Source: Pseudomonas sp. UBA4617 (GTDB lineage Bacteria > Pseudomonadota > Gammaproteobacteria > Pseudomonadales > Pseudomonadaceae). From it: DNA of 64,000 nt. The translations under genes and the position numbers were made by a program. The DNA lies in the NCBI RefSeq assembly GCF_002386445.1, contig NZ_DGIR01000008.1, positions 1 to 64,000 on the forward strand. Direction: 5' to 3'. The number at the start of each line of letters is the position of its first letter. Positions within the stretch are counted from its first letter, which is position 1. This document shows positions 1 to 10,191 of this stretch, piece after piece. The notes below the pieces were generated by a model. The model was given only the letters and a program-made list of their open reading frames with translations, made no database searches and was not told where the DNA came from.

Positions 1-24
1 GCTTGCCCCGCGAAGAGGCCGTAA
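1..24. repeat. Partial REP element cut by the window edge
   Basis: The first bases (GCTTGCCCCGCGAAGAGGCC) look like one arm of the short palindromic REP elements common between P. putida genes. The other arm would lie outside the window. It sits just past the 3' end of the first gene, a usual REP position. Identification is from memory of the consensus. Confidence 0.5.
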
Positions 25-33
25 CAGGCTAAA

Positions 34-474
34 TCATTCCTTCTTCTGCAACCGCACTGCCAGCACGTCGCACGGTGCGCCGTGCAGCACGTCATTGGCA
101 GTAGACCCGAGCAACAACGCCAGGCCATGCCGGCCGTGGCTGCCGACCACGATCAGGTCGCATTTCTGATCCTTGGCCAGCTGGTGGATTTCCTGGCGCG
201 GCTGGCCATAGGTCAGGTGCGAGTCGCCGCGGTTGATGTTTGGGTATTTGTTGAACAACCGCTCCATGCGTTCCTTGGCTTGGTCGAACTGCTGCTGTTG
301 CAATTGCGACAGGTCCATGGGCACGTCACCGCCGAACGCCATGGCCATCGGCTCGACGATATGTACCAGCGACACCTTGGCATTCGACGGTGCCGCCAGC
401 GCCATGGCGCGTTTGATCACCGGGTCGCATTCTTCGGTCAGGTCGACGGCGACCAGAAGATGTTCGTAGGACAT
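34..474 (-). CDS. Universal stress protein, UspA family, single domain
   Basis: A 146-residue single-domain Usp. The N-terminal strand (YEHLLVAVDLT) and the C-terminal glycine loop (VVGSHGRHG followed by GST) are typical of the family. The loop reads G-x2-G-x8-GS, one residue shorter than the canonical ATP-binding G-x2-G-x9-G(S/T), so nucleotide binding is uncertain. Usp proteins are cytoplasmic dimers that support survival under stress or energy limitation. I chose the internal ATG giving MSYEHLL; an in-frame start six codons upstream is possible. It is divergent from the next gene, with about 110 bp between them. Confidence 0.9.
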   Translation of the reverse strand: MSYEHLLVAVDLTEECDPVIKRAMALAAPSNAKVSLVHIVEPMAMAFGGDVPMDLSQLQQQQFDQAKERMERLFNKYPNINRGDSHLTYGQPRQEIHQLAKDQKCDLIVVGSHGRHGLALLLGSTANDVLHGAPCDVLAVRLQKKE

Positions 475-584
475 GAGCGGAACTCCTGACAATCGCGATA
501 GAAGAAGTATGGTCGCTTTCGGGCGGGTCTTCCGTGAAAAATGGCTAACCGGCTCATTTGCAACGTTTTATGAGAACTACTGAT

Positions 585-1022
585 ATGACGGTATTGCTGG
601 TGGTGTCAATCCTTGCGCTGATTCTCAGCCCGCTTTCCTGGCTGCGCACCTCGCGCAAGCAGAATGAGCAGATGAAGCTGCGCCTGGAGGCCCGGCGCAT
701 GGGCCTGGCCATGCAGCTGGCGCCGCAGCAGTGGCCGCACTGGCTGGAAAGGCAGCCGCCAAGCCCGTGCCCGCAATACCACCGGGCGCGCCGTCGCGGG
801 CATGAGGACAGCTTCAGCTTCTGGCAGGTCAGCCCCGGGGTGTGGTGGAACCAGTGGCGAGAACCCTGTGAGGACCCGCGCTTCATGGAGCCCCTGGCGC
901 GTTTGCCGGCCAGCGTCTACAAGGTCGAAGCCGATGCGCGGATGATCGCGCTGTACTGGACCGAGCGGGGTGATACGGCTGTGTTGCAGGATGTTGCCTA
1001 CGTCCTCGAAACCCTGGCCTGA
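585..1022 (+). CDS. Small membrane-anchored hypothetical protein
   Basis: About 145 residues. Residues 1-18 are strongly hydrophobic (LLVVSILALILSPLSWL), followed by a basic stretch (RTSRKQNEQMKLRLEARR), which predicts one N-terminal membrane anchor with the rest in the cytoplasm. The remainder is rich in Trp and Arg. I do not recognise a named domain. Codon use is like that of its neighbours, with strong third-position G/C, which supports a real gene. An alternative ATG at 570 would add five residues. No function is assigned. Confidence 0.75.
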   Translation: MTVLLVVSILALILSPLSWLRTSRKQNEQMKLRLEARRMGLAMQLAPQQWPHWLERQPPSPCPQYHRARRRGHEDSFSFWQVSPGVWWNQWREPCEDPRFMEPLARLPASVYKVEADARMIALYWTERGDTAVLQDVAYVLETLA

Positions 1023-1083
1023 GACCTGGCTGCACGGCGCCTCGTCCAAGAGCATGCGGCGCTTTTTGAACCTCCATGACGAC

Positions 1084-1135
1084 AAAGCGGCGGCTTGGCA
1101 TACCCTGAAGGGGTGGGGAGCCAAGTCGCCGCTTT
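1084..1135. other. Long stable hairpin in the leader before fadB
   Basis: The arm at 1084-1099 (AAAGCGGCGGCTTGGC) pairs with 1120-1135 (GCCAAGTCGCCGCTTT): 16 positions with one G-U pair. The 20-base loop can itself form a small ACCC/GGGT hairpin. It starts 62 bp after the preceding stop codon. No U-tract follows, so it is not a textbook intrinsic terminator. It could end the upstream transcript, form part of a small RNA, or be a remnant repeat. Confidence 0.6.
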
Positions 1136-1221
1136 GCGTTCTGCTGCGCAGAAAGGCCAGGCAGGCCGGGTATCTTCGAGCAAGTGGCAGTGTAGCTGCC
1201 ATGGATCGCCGTGCAAGTTAA

Positions 1222-1315
1222 AAAACGCAAGCGTTTTCCCATCGTTCGTGGTCAATCGCTGACATGAATGGTCAGCGATCACTGTCATCATGTTTTGTAC
1301 CTGGGCGATACAAAA
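1222..1315. repeat. Cluster of three inverted repeats upstream of fadB
   Basis: Three separate palindromes lie within 94 bp. The first is AAAACGC-aa-GCGTTTT at 1222-1237. The second is ATCGCTGAC-n7-GTCAGCGAT at 1255-1279, with perfect 9-bp arms. The third is TTTTGTA-n9-TACAAAA at 1293-1315. The spaced dyads look like regulator binding sites, the tight one like a small hairpin. All precede the likely fadB promoter. No regulator can be assigned to them from sequence alone. Confidence 0.55.
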
Positions 1316-1353
1316 TGACTGGAAAGTCGCGTTTTAGCCCCGCACGGGAGCAT

Positions 1354-1410
1354 TTGACAACGTCGATCTTTTCGGAGAATGTGTGCACACCCAAATCAAA
1401 CGGGCGTATG
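1354..1410 (+). promoter_or_regulatory. Candidate fadBA promoter and imperfect PsrA-like site
   Basis: A consensus -35 hexamer TTGACA lies at 1354-1359; the -10 about 17 bp later is poor (GAATGT). Immediately downstream at 1397-1410 is CAAACGGGCGTATG, matching the PsrA consensus (G/C)AAAC-n2-4-GTTTG for the left half and 4 of 5 positions on the right. An exact GTTTG also occurs at 1419-1423. PsrA is known to control fadBA in pseudomonads, and psrA lies 8.8 kb away. The site assignment is inference. Confidence 0.4.
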
Positions 1411-1552
1411 AATTGAGCGTTTGTATGTCACCACGCCAAGCCATACTTCCGACTAGCGCGCTGACGGGTGTGCCTGGGGCAGGGCAGCTAGGCCTGCTTT
1501 TGCTGCAGCGATCGGCGTGTACGTTCAGCTTCCATATCGTGGAGATCAGTTG

Positions 1553-3700
<2,148 letters not shown>

Positions 3701-3731
3701 GCGGTCAACGAGCTAGAGCGAGAGATTTGAT

Positions 3732-4907
3732 ATGAGCCTGAATCCAAGAGACGTGGTGATTGTCGACTTCGGTCGCACGCCAATGGGCCGCTCCAAGGGT
3801 GGCATGCACCGTAATACCCGCGCCGAAGACATGTCGGCGCACCTGATCAGCAAGCTGCTGGAACGCAACGACAAGGTCGACCCGAAAGAGGTCGAGGACG
3901 TGATCTGGGGCTGCGTCAACCAGACCCTGGAACAGGGCTGGAACATCGCCCGCATGGCCTCGCTGATGACCCAGATCCCGCACACCTCCGCAGCGCAGAC
4001 CGTCAGCCGCCTGTGTGGCTCGTCGATGAGCGCGCTGCACACTGCCGCCCAGGCAATCATGACCGGTAACGGTGATGTGTTCGTGGTCGGTGGCGTCGAG
4101 CACATGGGCCACGTCAGCATGATGCATGGCGTGGATCCTAACCCGCACCTGTCCCTGCATGCGGCCAAGGCTTCCGGAATGATGGGCCTGACCGCTGAAA
4201 TGCTCGGCAAGATGCACGGCATTACCCGTGAGCAGCAGGACCTGTTCGGCCTGCGTTCGCACCAGCTGGCCCACAAGGCTACGGTCGAAGGCAAGTTCAA
4301 GGACGAGATCATCCCGATGCAGGGCTATGACGAGAACGGCTTCCTCAAGGTTTTCGACTTCGACGAAACCATTCGCCCGGAAACCACCCTCGAAGGCCTG
4401 GCGGCGCTCAAGCCGGCGTTCAACCCGAAAGGCGGCACCGTCACTGCTGGTACCTCGTCGCAGATCACCGACGGTGCCTCGTGCATGATCGTCATGTCCG
4501 GGCAGCGCGCCATGGACCTGGGCATCCAGCCACTGGCGGTCATTCGCGCCATGGCGGTGGCTGGTGTCGACCCGGCGATCATGGGCTACGGCCCCGTGCC
4601 GTCGACCCAGAAAGCCCTCAAGCGCGCCGGCCTGACCATGGCCGACATCGACTTCATCGAACTCAACGAAGCCTTCGCTGCACAGGCCCTGCCAGTGCTG
4701 AAAGATTTGAAAGTGCTCGACAAGATGGATGAGAAGGTTAACCTGCACGGCGGCGCCATTGCCTTGGGCCACCCGTTCGGTTGCTCCGGGGCACGAATTT
4801 CCGGCACCCTGCTCAACGTCATGAAGCAGAATGGCGGTACCCTGGGGGTGGCGACCATGTGCGTGGGTCTCGGCCAAGGTATCACCACTGTCTTCGAACG
4901 CGTCTGA
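3732..4907 (+). CDS. fadA: 3-ketoacyl-CoA thiolase, fatty acid oxidation complex subunit beta
   Basis: A 391-residue thiolase, normal for FadA. The nucleophilic cysteine lies in SRLCGSSMSALHTAAQ near residue 95. The C-terminal signatures NLHGGAIALGHPFGCSGAR and GTLGVATMCVGLGQG supply the His and the second Cys. It cleaves 3-ketoacyl-CoA with CoA to give acetyl-CoA and a shortened acyl-CoA. It is the second gene of fadBA, with its own ribosome site (GAGCGAGAG), and is followed at once by a strong terminator. Confidence 0.98.
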   Translation: MSLNPRDVVIVDFGRTPMGRSKGGMHRNTRAEDMSAHLISKLLERNDKVDPKEVEDVIWGCVNQTLEQGWNIARMASLMTQIPHTSAAQTVSRLCGSSMSALHTAAQAIMTGNGDVFVVGGVEHMGHVSMMHGVDPNPHLSLHAAKASGMMGLTAEMLGKMHGITREQQDLFGLRSHQLAHKATVEGKFKDEIIPMQGYDENGFLKVFDFDETIRPETTLEGLAALKPAFNPKGGTVTAGTSSQITDGASCMIVMSGQRAMDLGIQPLAVIRAMAVAGVDPAIMGYGPVPSTQKALKRAGLTMADIDFIELNEAFAAQALPVLKDLKVLDKMDEKVNLHGGAIALGHPFGCSGARISGTLLNVMKQNGGTLGVATMCVGLGQGITTVFERV

Positions 4908-4925
4908 TCGCGTTGGCGGACAGCG

Positions 4926-4956
4926 ACCGGGGCCTTGTGCCCCGGTTTTGTTTTTT
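4926..4956 (+). terminator. Intrinsic terminator of fadBA
   Basis: ACCGGGGC-cttgt-GCCCCGGT forms an 8-bp GC-rich stem with a 5-base loop, directly followed by TTTGTTTTTT. It begins 19 bp after the fadA stop codon. Confidence 0.9.
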
Positions 4957-4982
4957 CAGGTTTTTTCAAGAGGGTGGGCAAC

Positions 4983-5234
4983 ATGCAGATACAACCAGGC
5001 ATATACCGGCATTACAAAGGGCCTGAGTACCGTGTCTTCAGTGTTGCGCGGCACTCCGAAAGCGAAGAGTGGATGGTTTTCTACCAATGCCTGTATGGTG
5101 ATTACAGCTTCTGGGTACGGCCCCTTTCGATGTTCGAGGAGTCCGTCGAGGTTGACGGGGAACAGGTGCCACGCTTTGCTTTGGTCAAGGCCGAAGAGGG
5201 GCTTCCCGGGCTGCTGGGCAAGTCGCAAGCGTGA
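4983..5234 (+). CDS. DUF1653 family protein
   Basis: An 83-residue protein starting MQIQPGIYRHYKGPEYRVF, with the DUF1653 pattern: GxYxHYKGxxYxV near the start, an aromatic centre (FYQCLYGDYSFWVRP) and a C-terminal MFEE region. The fold is a small beta-barrel of unknown function. The chosen ATG follows AGAGGGTGGG at good spacing and lies just past the fadA terminator. It is probably its own short transcript ahead of topA. Confidence 0.85.
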   Translation: MQIQPGIYRHYKGPEYRVFSVARHSESEEWMVFYQCLYGDYSFWVRPLSMFEESVEVDGEQVPRFALVKAEEGLPGLLGKSQA

Positions 5235-5244
5235 CAGTCCGAGC

Positions 5245-5273
5245 TTGACCTCACACTTTTGCCACTATATATA
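5245..5273 (+). promoter_or_regulatory. Sigma-70 promoter for topA
   Basis: TTGACC at 5245-5250 and TATATA at 5268-5273 are separated by exactly 17 bp. The AT-rich -10 (TATATATA) stands out from the surrounding GC-rich DNA, and the topA start lies 61 bp downstream. Confidence 0.65.
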
Positions 5274-5334
5274 GCGGTGCCGCGTCTGGCACCTGACGCG
5301 TTTTTCATCTTCAGATTCAGGAATACTCCGATCC

Positions 5335-7944
5335 ATGGGCAAATCGCTGGTCATTGTGGAATCCCCGGCCAAGGCCAAGACCATCAACAAGTATCTGGGC
5401 AACCAGTACGTGGTGAAGTCGAGTATCGGCCATATCCGAGACCTCCCCACCAGCGGTTCGGCCAGCGCCAGCAAAGAGCCGGCCGCCAAGCGTGGCAAGG
5501 CCGCGGGTGAGGCTCCGGCGCTGTCGCCGAAGGAAAAGGCCCGCCGCCAGCTGGTGGCACGCATGGGCGTCGACCCGGAGCACGGCTGGAAGGCCAAGTA
5601 CGAGATCCTGCCCGGCAAGGAAAAGGTGATCGAAGAGCTGCGCCGTCTGGCCAAGGACGCCGACACCATCTATCTCGCAACCGACTTGGACCGCGAGGGG
5701 GAAGCCATTGCCTGGCACCTGCGCGAGGCCATCGGCGGCGACGATAGCCGCTACAAGCGTGTGGTGTTCAACGAAATTACCAAGAAGGCCATCCAGGATG
5801 CCTTCTCGCAGCCGGGCGAGCTGGACATCGACCGGGTCAATGCCCAGCAGGCGCGGCGCTTCCTTGACCGTGTGGTCGGCTACATGGTTTCGCCGCTGCT
5901 GTGGGCCAAGATTGCCCGCGGCCTGTCCGCCGGCCGTGTGCAGTCGGTGGCGGTGAAGCTGGTGGTGGAGCGCGAGCGCGAGATCCGCGCGTTCATCCCG
6001 GAAGAGTACTGGGAAATCCACGCTGATCTCGGCACGGCCAAGAACGCCAAGGTGCGCTTCGAAGTGGCACGCGAGAAGGGCGAGGCCTTCAAGCCGCTGA
6101 ACGAAGCCCAGGCCATGGCTGCGCTGGAAAAGCTCAAGGCCTCCAGCTACAGCGTGGTCAAGCGCGAAGACCGCCCGACCAGCAGCAAGCCGTCGGCACC
6201 GTTCATTACCTCCACCTTGCAGCAAGCGGCCAGCAACCGCCTGGGCTTCGGTGTGAAGAAAACCATGATGATGGCCCAGCGCTTGTACGAAGCGGGCTAC
6301 ATCACCTACATGCGTACCGACTCGACCAACCTGTCGGCCGACGCCCTGGACATGGCGCGCAGTTACATCGAACGTGAATTCGGCAAGCAGTACCTGCCGG
6401 AGGCGCCGCTGGTGTATGGCAGCAAGGAAGGCGCCCAAGAGGCGCACGAAGCAATTCGTCCTTCCGACGTCAACACCCACCCGAGCAAGCTCAGTGGCAT
6501 GGAGCGCGACGCCGAGCGCCTGTACGAGCTGATCTGGCGTCAGTTCCTGGCCTGCCAGATGCCACCAGCGCAGTACCTGTCCACCAGCGTCACCGTGGCT
6601 GCCGGCGACTTCGAGCTGCGAGCCAAGGGCCGTATCCTCAAGTTTGACGGTTACACCCGAGTGCTGCCGCAGCAGAGCAAGCCGGGCGAAGACGACGTGT
6701 TGCCGGAAATGGTCCAGGGTGAAGCGCTGAAGCCCATCCAGATCGACCCGAGCCAGCATTTCACCAAGCCACCGGCGCGCTTCACCGAAGCCAGCCTGGT
6801 CAAGGAAATGGAGAAGCGCGGCATCGGTCGTCCATCGACCTACGCGGCGATCATCTCGACCATCCAGGACCGTGGTTATGTGACCCTGCACAACCGCCGC
6901 TTCTACTCGGAGAAGATGGGTGACATCGTCACCGAGCGGCTGTCGGAGAGTTTCTCCAACCTGATGGACTACGGCTTTACCGCCGACATGGAAGAGAACC
7001 TCGACGACGTGGCCCAGGGTGAGCGTGACTGGAAGAACGTGCTCGACGAGTTCTATGGCGACTTCAGCAAGAAGCTGCAGACTGCCGAGTCCAGCGAAGA
7101 CGGCATGCGCGCCAACCAGCCGACCATGACCAACATTCCGTGCAAGGAATGTGGCCGCCCGATGATGATTCGTACTGCCTCGACCGGCGTGTTCCTCGGT
7201 TGCTCGGGCTACAGCCTGCCGCCGAAAGAGCGCTGCAAGGCCACCGTGAACCTGGTGCCGGGCGATGAGATTGCCGCCGACGACGAGGGTGAATCGGAAT
7301 CCCGTGTGCTGCTGGGCAAGCACCGCTGCCCGATCTGCGCCACGGCGATGGACGCCTACCTATTGGATGAGAAGCACAAGCTGCACATCTGCGGTAACAA
7401 CCCGGATTGCGCCGGCTATGAGATCGAAGAAGGCAACTATCGCATCAAGGGCTACGAAGGGCCGAGCCTGGAATGTGACAAGTGCGGCAGCGAGATGCAG
7501 TTGAAAACTGGCCGTTTCGGCAAGTTCTTCGGTTGCACCAACCCGGCCTGCAAGAACACCCGCAAGCTGCTCAAGAGTGGTGAGGCGGCGCCACCGAAGA
7601 TGGACAAGGTGGATATGCCTGAGCTCAAGTGCGAGAAGGTTGACGATACCTACGTGCTGCGTGATGGCGCTTCGGGGCTGTTCCTGGCTGCCAGCCAGTT
7701 CCCCAAGAACCGTGAGACGCGCGCTCCGCTGGTGCTGGAGATCGTGCCGCACAAGCACGAGATCGATCCGAAGTACCACTTCCTGTGCGATGCACCGCAG
7801 AAAGACCCGGATGGTCGCCCAGCGGTGATCCGTTACAGCCGCAAGACCAAGGAGCAGTACGTGCAATCCGAAGTCGATGGCAAGCCGACCGGCTGGAAGG
7901 CGTTCTACGACGGCAATGCGTGGAAGGTTGAAGACAAGCGCTGA
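5335..7944 (+). CDS. topA: DNA topoisomerase I
   Basis: An 869-residue type IA topoisomerase that relaxes negative supercoils. The N-terminal Toprim domain begins SLVIVESPAKAKTI and includes the acidic ATDLDREGEAIAWHL. The catalytic tyrosine is in YITYMRTDSTN, near residue 325. Three C-terminal Cys4-type zinc ribbons follow (CKECGRPMM, CPICATAMDAY, CDKCGSEMQ with their paired cysteines). Length and order are normal for a gammaproteobacterial TopA. An insert between Toprim strands (about residues 40-70, rich in Ala/Lys/Ser) is typical of pseudomonads. It has its own promoter and ends at a hairpin. Confidence 0.98.
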   Translation: MGKSLVIVESPAKAKTINKYLGNQYVVKSSIGHIRDLPTSGSASASKEPAAKRGKAAGEAPALSPKEKARRQLVARMGVDPEHGWKAKYEILPGKEKVIEELRRLAKDADTIYLATDLDREGEAIAWHLREAIGGDDSRYKRVVFNEITKKAIQDAFSQPGELDIDRVNAQQARRFLDRVVGYMVSPLLWAKIARGLSAGRVQSVAVKLVVEREREIRAFIPEEYWEIHADLGTAKNAKVRFEVAREKGEAFKPLNEAQAMAALEKLKASSYSVVKREDRPTSSKPSAPFITSTLQQAASNRLGFGVKKTMMMAQRLYEAGYITYMRTDSTNLSADALDMARSYIEREFGKQYLPEAPLVYGSKEGAQEAHEAIRPSDVNTHPSKLSGMERDAERLYELIWRQFLACQMPPAQYLSTSVTVAAGDFELRAKGRILKFDGYTRVLPQQSKPGEDDVLPEMVQGEALKPIQIDPSQHFTKPPARFTEASLVKEMEKRGIGRPSTYAAIISTIQDRGYVTLHNRRFYSEKMGDIVTERLSESFSNLMDYGFTADMEENLDDVAQGERDWKNVLDEFYGDFSKKLQTAESSEDGMRANQPTMTNIPCKECGRPMMIRTASTGVFLGCSGYSLPPKERCKATVNLVPGDEIAADDEGESESRVLLGKHRCPICATAMDAYLLDEKHKLHICGNNPDCAGYEIEEGNYRIKGYEGPSLECDKCGSEMQLKTGRFGKFFGCTNPACKNTRKLLKSGEAAPPKMDKVDMPELKCEKVDDTYVLRDGASGLFLAASQFPKNRETRAPLVLEIVPHKHEIDPKYHFLCDAPQKDPDGRPAVIRYSRKTKEQYVQSEVDGKPTGWKAFYDGNAWKVEDKR

Positions 7945-7962
7945 TCCTTGAGTGCTGTAATC

Positions 7963-7981
7963 GGGGCCGCTTTGCGGCCCC
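7963..7981 (+). terminator. Stem-loop after topA
   Basis: GGGGCCGC-TTT-GCGGCCCC forms a perfect 8-bp stem 18 bp after the topA stop. Only AATCATTT follows, so the U-tract is weak. The same core hairpin recurs after queF with a proper T-run. Confidence 0.6.
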
Positions 7982-8033
7982 AATCATTTATGATGCAGCT
8001 ATCCGCCTTGCAGCCTCATGGGAGGGCACCGAG

Positions 8034-8549
8034 ATGGCCCAGGAACTCTATACCCGCACCAACCAGAAACTGTTCTTCGCTGGCCTCGCCCTGGAGTCCA
8101 TGGCCAAGGCCGAACAAAGCCAGGCAATGAACGCCCAGGGCCTGGTCCAGGCTGAGCGCGAATCGGCGCTGTTTCACCTGTACGGCGCGCTGCTGGGGTT
8201 GTGCCATGAGATTGGTGGCTTCTACCGCTTGCCTGTGGTTGCTACTGTCGAGCAAGCACTGGCTGACGACGCCCTGAACGGCATCGCTATCCCGGAAGTG
8301 GCCGAGCTGCTGGAGTTGGCGCGCCAGCATGAAACCTGGCTGGCACAAATGCTCGGTGCTTATGCCGATTTGTTCCGACCACCGGTCGCGAAGAAAACAC
8401 CAAAAACGGACGTTACCCAGCCGCTGATTCAGGCGGTCAATCTCGATGAGCCTGAGCATCCGGCGCTGTCACGCGCGGAACTGGAAAGCTGGCGCAGCAA
8501 CCTCAAAGGTCTTGTAAGACGTTTCCGTGACGCGTTGAGTGAGTGCTGA
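8034..8549 (+). CDS. Conserved hypothetical protein, DUF6586-like
   Basis: A 171-residue soluble, mostly alpha-helical protein starting MAQELYTRTNQKLFFAGLAL, with no signal peptide or membrane segment. The helix-rich N-terminal half resembles the DUF6586 family seen beside topA in Pseudomonas; the C-terminal third is low in complexity and more variable. The ribosome site is GGGAGGGCACCGAG before the ATG. No reaction can be assigned. The family call rests on memory and the conserved topA neighbourhood. Confidence 0.7.
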   Translation: MAQELYTRTNQKLFFAGLALESMAKAEQSQAMNAQGLVQAERESALFHLYGALLGLCHEIGGFYRLPVVATVEQALADDALNGIAIPEVAELLELARQHETWLAQMLGAYADLFRPPVAKKTPKTDVTQPLIQAVNLDEPEHPALSRAELESWRSNLKGLVRRFRDALSEC

Positions 8550-8565
8550 CAGCCGCTACGGCTGG

Positions 8566-8571
8566 TACAAT
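8566..8571 (+). promoter_or_regulatory. Extended -10 promoter element
   Basis: TACAAT preceded by TGG makes an extended -10 element, 28 bp before the next small gene. The -35 is not convincing. Confidence 0.4.
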
Positions 8572-8599
8572 ACTGGCCTTTCGCGGAGAACTGCCATTT

Positions 8600-8833
8600 A
8601 TGTCTACGTCGTTTCTGGAAATTGTCGAGTTGCCTGATGGCCGCATCGAACTGCGTCGCGCCGAGGATGAGGGCTCTCTGGTAACCCTGGATTTTTCGGA
8701 AGACGCCAAGGCGTTCCTGCAGGGCCAGCATGTGGAAGTAGCCAAGGCCATGCTCAGTGTGGGCGTGCAGATGGCCGGTCGCCTGATGGATGGCGAGCTC
8801 GAACGTGATGAAGGGCCACGCGTGCTGCACTGA
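8600..8833 (+). CDS. Small conserved hypothetical protein
   Basis: A 77-residue acidic protein starting MSTSFLEIVELPDGRIELRR. It has a short beta-rich N-terminus followed by helices, and no membrane segment, signal peptide or cysteine motif. It has its own probable promoter and converges on sulA, whose 3' end lies 48 bp away. I do not recognise a family with a known function. The good start context and codon bias support a real gene. Confidence 0.75.
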   Translation: MSTSFLEIVELPDGRIELRRAEDEGSLVTLDFSEDAKAFLQGQHVEVAKAMLSVGVQMAGRLMDGELERDEGPRVLH

Positions 8834-8881
8834 CAGGCAGCAGGTGTCAGGTGTTTAGCTACAGCAGGCAAAGCCTGAGCA

Positions 8882-9358
8882 TCAGCCGAGGCGGATGTTC
8901 AGGCTTTGTGCGTTTCCGGTGCTGGCGGCACGCAGCAATTGCTGGCGTGCAGTGGCGTTGATATTGCCCAGCCAGCTGACCACGGTGTGGCTACGGCCCA
9001 GGCGCAGCGCTTCGCATGCCAATTGCAGCGGGCTTTGATTGCCGCGAGGGTGCAGCAGCAGGATGCGTTCACGGTTGAGCCCGGCGTCGCGCAGCCAGGT
9101 CTGGGTCAGGCTTGACGGCGGGGCGATCAGGGTCAGCCAGCGGCTCTCGTCCTCTTCGCTCAACTCGCGCAGAACCGGGGCCAGCAGGCTGTGGCAATGC
9201 CCGGGGGCGCCGCGCAACGACAGTTCGCTGAACAGCTCGGGCTGGGTGCTCTTGCGCGCCACTTCGCTGGCTTTCAGGCCTGGCAGTACGGGCTGGGCGA
9301 GGAATGCTTCGAACAATGGCAACTGGGCTTGCTCGGGTGCGTGAATGAACTGCTGCAT
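8882..9358 (-). CDS. sulA: SOS-induced cell division inhibitor SulA
   Basis: A 158-residue SulA-family protein. The central part (LTLIAPPSSLTQTWLRDAGLN) and the C-terminal GRSHTVVSWLG are the conserved RecA/SulA-like core. SulA binds FtsZ and blocks septum formation during the SOS response. It lies 13 bp downstream of lexA on the same strand, so the two form a lexA-sulA operon under the two SOS boxes upstream of lexA. This order is conserved in Pseudomonas and differs from E. coli, where sulA stands alone. Confidence 0.93.
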   Translation of the reverse strand: MQQFIHAPEQAQLPLFEAFLAQPVLPGLKASEVARKSTQPELFSELSLRGAPGHCHSLLAPVLRELSEEDESRWLTLIAPPSSLTQTWLRDAGLNRERILLLHPRGNQSPLQLACEALRLGRSHTVVSWLGNINATARQQLLRAASTGNAQSLNIRLG

Positions 9359-9371
9359 GACGCCTCCTGGA

Positions 9372-9980
9372 TCAGCGGCGAATGACGCCGACGCTCAAGC
9401 CCTCGATCACCAGTTCCTGTTCTTTCAGGTCGACTTCGATAGGGGCGAATTCGGGATTTTCGGCAAGCAGCCAGACCTTGCTGCCTTCACGCTTGAAGCG
9501 CTTGACGGTGACTTCATCACCGATCCGGGCCACGACGATCTGGCCGTTGCGCGCTTCACGGCAGGTATGTACCGCCAGCAGGTCGCCGTCGAAGATGCCG
9601 ACATCCTTCATGCTCATGCCGTGCACGCGCAGCAGGTAGTCGGCCTGGGGATGGAAAAAGTCGGGGCTGATGTTGCAGGATTGCTCGATGTGCTGTTCGG
9701 CGAGGATCGGTGCACCGGCAGCAACCCGGCCGATGATCGGCAGGCCGCTTTCCTCGGCCTTGGCTTCCAGGCCGGGGATGCGGATGCCACGGGAGGCGCC
9801 CGGGGTCATCTCGATCGCACCTTTGCGAGCGAGGGCCTTGAGGTGCTCCTCGGCGGCGTTGGGCGACTTGAAGCCCAGCTCCTGAGCGATCTCGGCGCGC
9901 GTGGGCGGGAAGCCGTTGTCTTCCAGGCAACGCTTGATGAACGCGAGAATTTCGGCTTGGCGTGGCGTGAGTTTCAACAT
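9372..9980 (-). CDS. lexA: SOS response repressor LexA
   Basis: A 202-residue LexA of standard length. The N-terminal winged helix (LTPRQAEILAFIKRCLEDNG, then PTRAEIAQELGF) binds DNA. The Ala-Gly autocleavage bond is in GRVAAGAPI. The catalytic Ser is in VHGMSMKDVGI and the Lys in the EVTVKRFKRE segment of the S24-type peptidase domain. RecA filaments trigger self-cleavage, which derepresses SOS genes. It is autoregulated through two boxes just upstream and cotranscribed with sulA. Confidence 0.98.
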   Translation of the reverse strand: MLKLTPRQAEILAFIKRCLEDNGFPPTRAEIAQELGFKSPNAAEEHLKALARKGAIEMTPGASRGIRIPGLEAKAEESGLPIIGRVAAGAPILAEQHIEQSCNISPDFFHPQADYLLRVHGMSMKDVGIFDGDLLAVHTCREARNGQIVVARIGDEVTVKRFKREGSKVWLLAENPEFAPIEVDLKEQELVIEGLSVGVIRR

Positions 9981-9990
9981 GGTGAGCGCT

Positions 9991-10006
9991 CTGTCTTTTT
10001 GTACAG
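9991..10006. promoter_or_regulatory. LexA (SOS) box 1
   Basis: CTGTCTTTTTGTACAG fits the CTGT-n8-ACAG consensus exactly. It ends 26 bp from the lexA start, so bound LexA would block transcription of lexA-sulA. Confidence 0.88.
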
Positions 10007-10009
10007 TGA

Positions 10010-10025
10010 CTGGGATTATATACAG
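10010..10025. promoter_or_regulatory. LexA (SOS) box 2
   Basis: CTGGGATTATATACAG fits the consensus with one mismatch in the left arm (CTGG). It lies 3 bp beyond box 1, on roughly the same helix face (19 bp centre to centre), an arrangement suited to cooperative autorepression. Confidence 0.82.
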
Positions 10026-10191
10026 TACTGGATGCGCTGCAACCTGTAACCCGCAATAAAAATGCCGAACGACGCAGCAACCCCCGCCTGCGCTATGCCT
10101 GGCTGGGGCTTGCAGCTTGAAGCGCGGCGCTTTTAAATGGCGACCGGCCAGTCACCGAGCCTTGACAGAAGCAGGGCTGAAACGTATGTTT

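Noticed and set aside
970..1291. Short open frames in the fadB leader
   Set aside because: They overlap each other on both strands, lack ribosome sites and cross the hairpin and palindromes; no domain is visible.
5317..7323. Long minus-strand frame opposite topA
   Set aside because: Antisense shadow; no domain and no start context, while topA motifs are complete on the plus strand.
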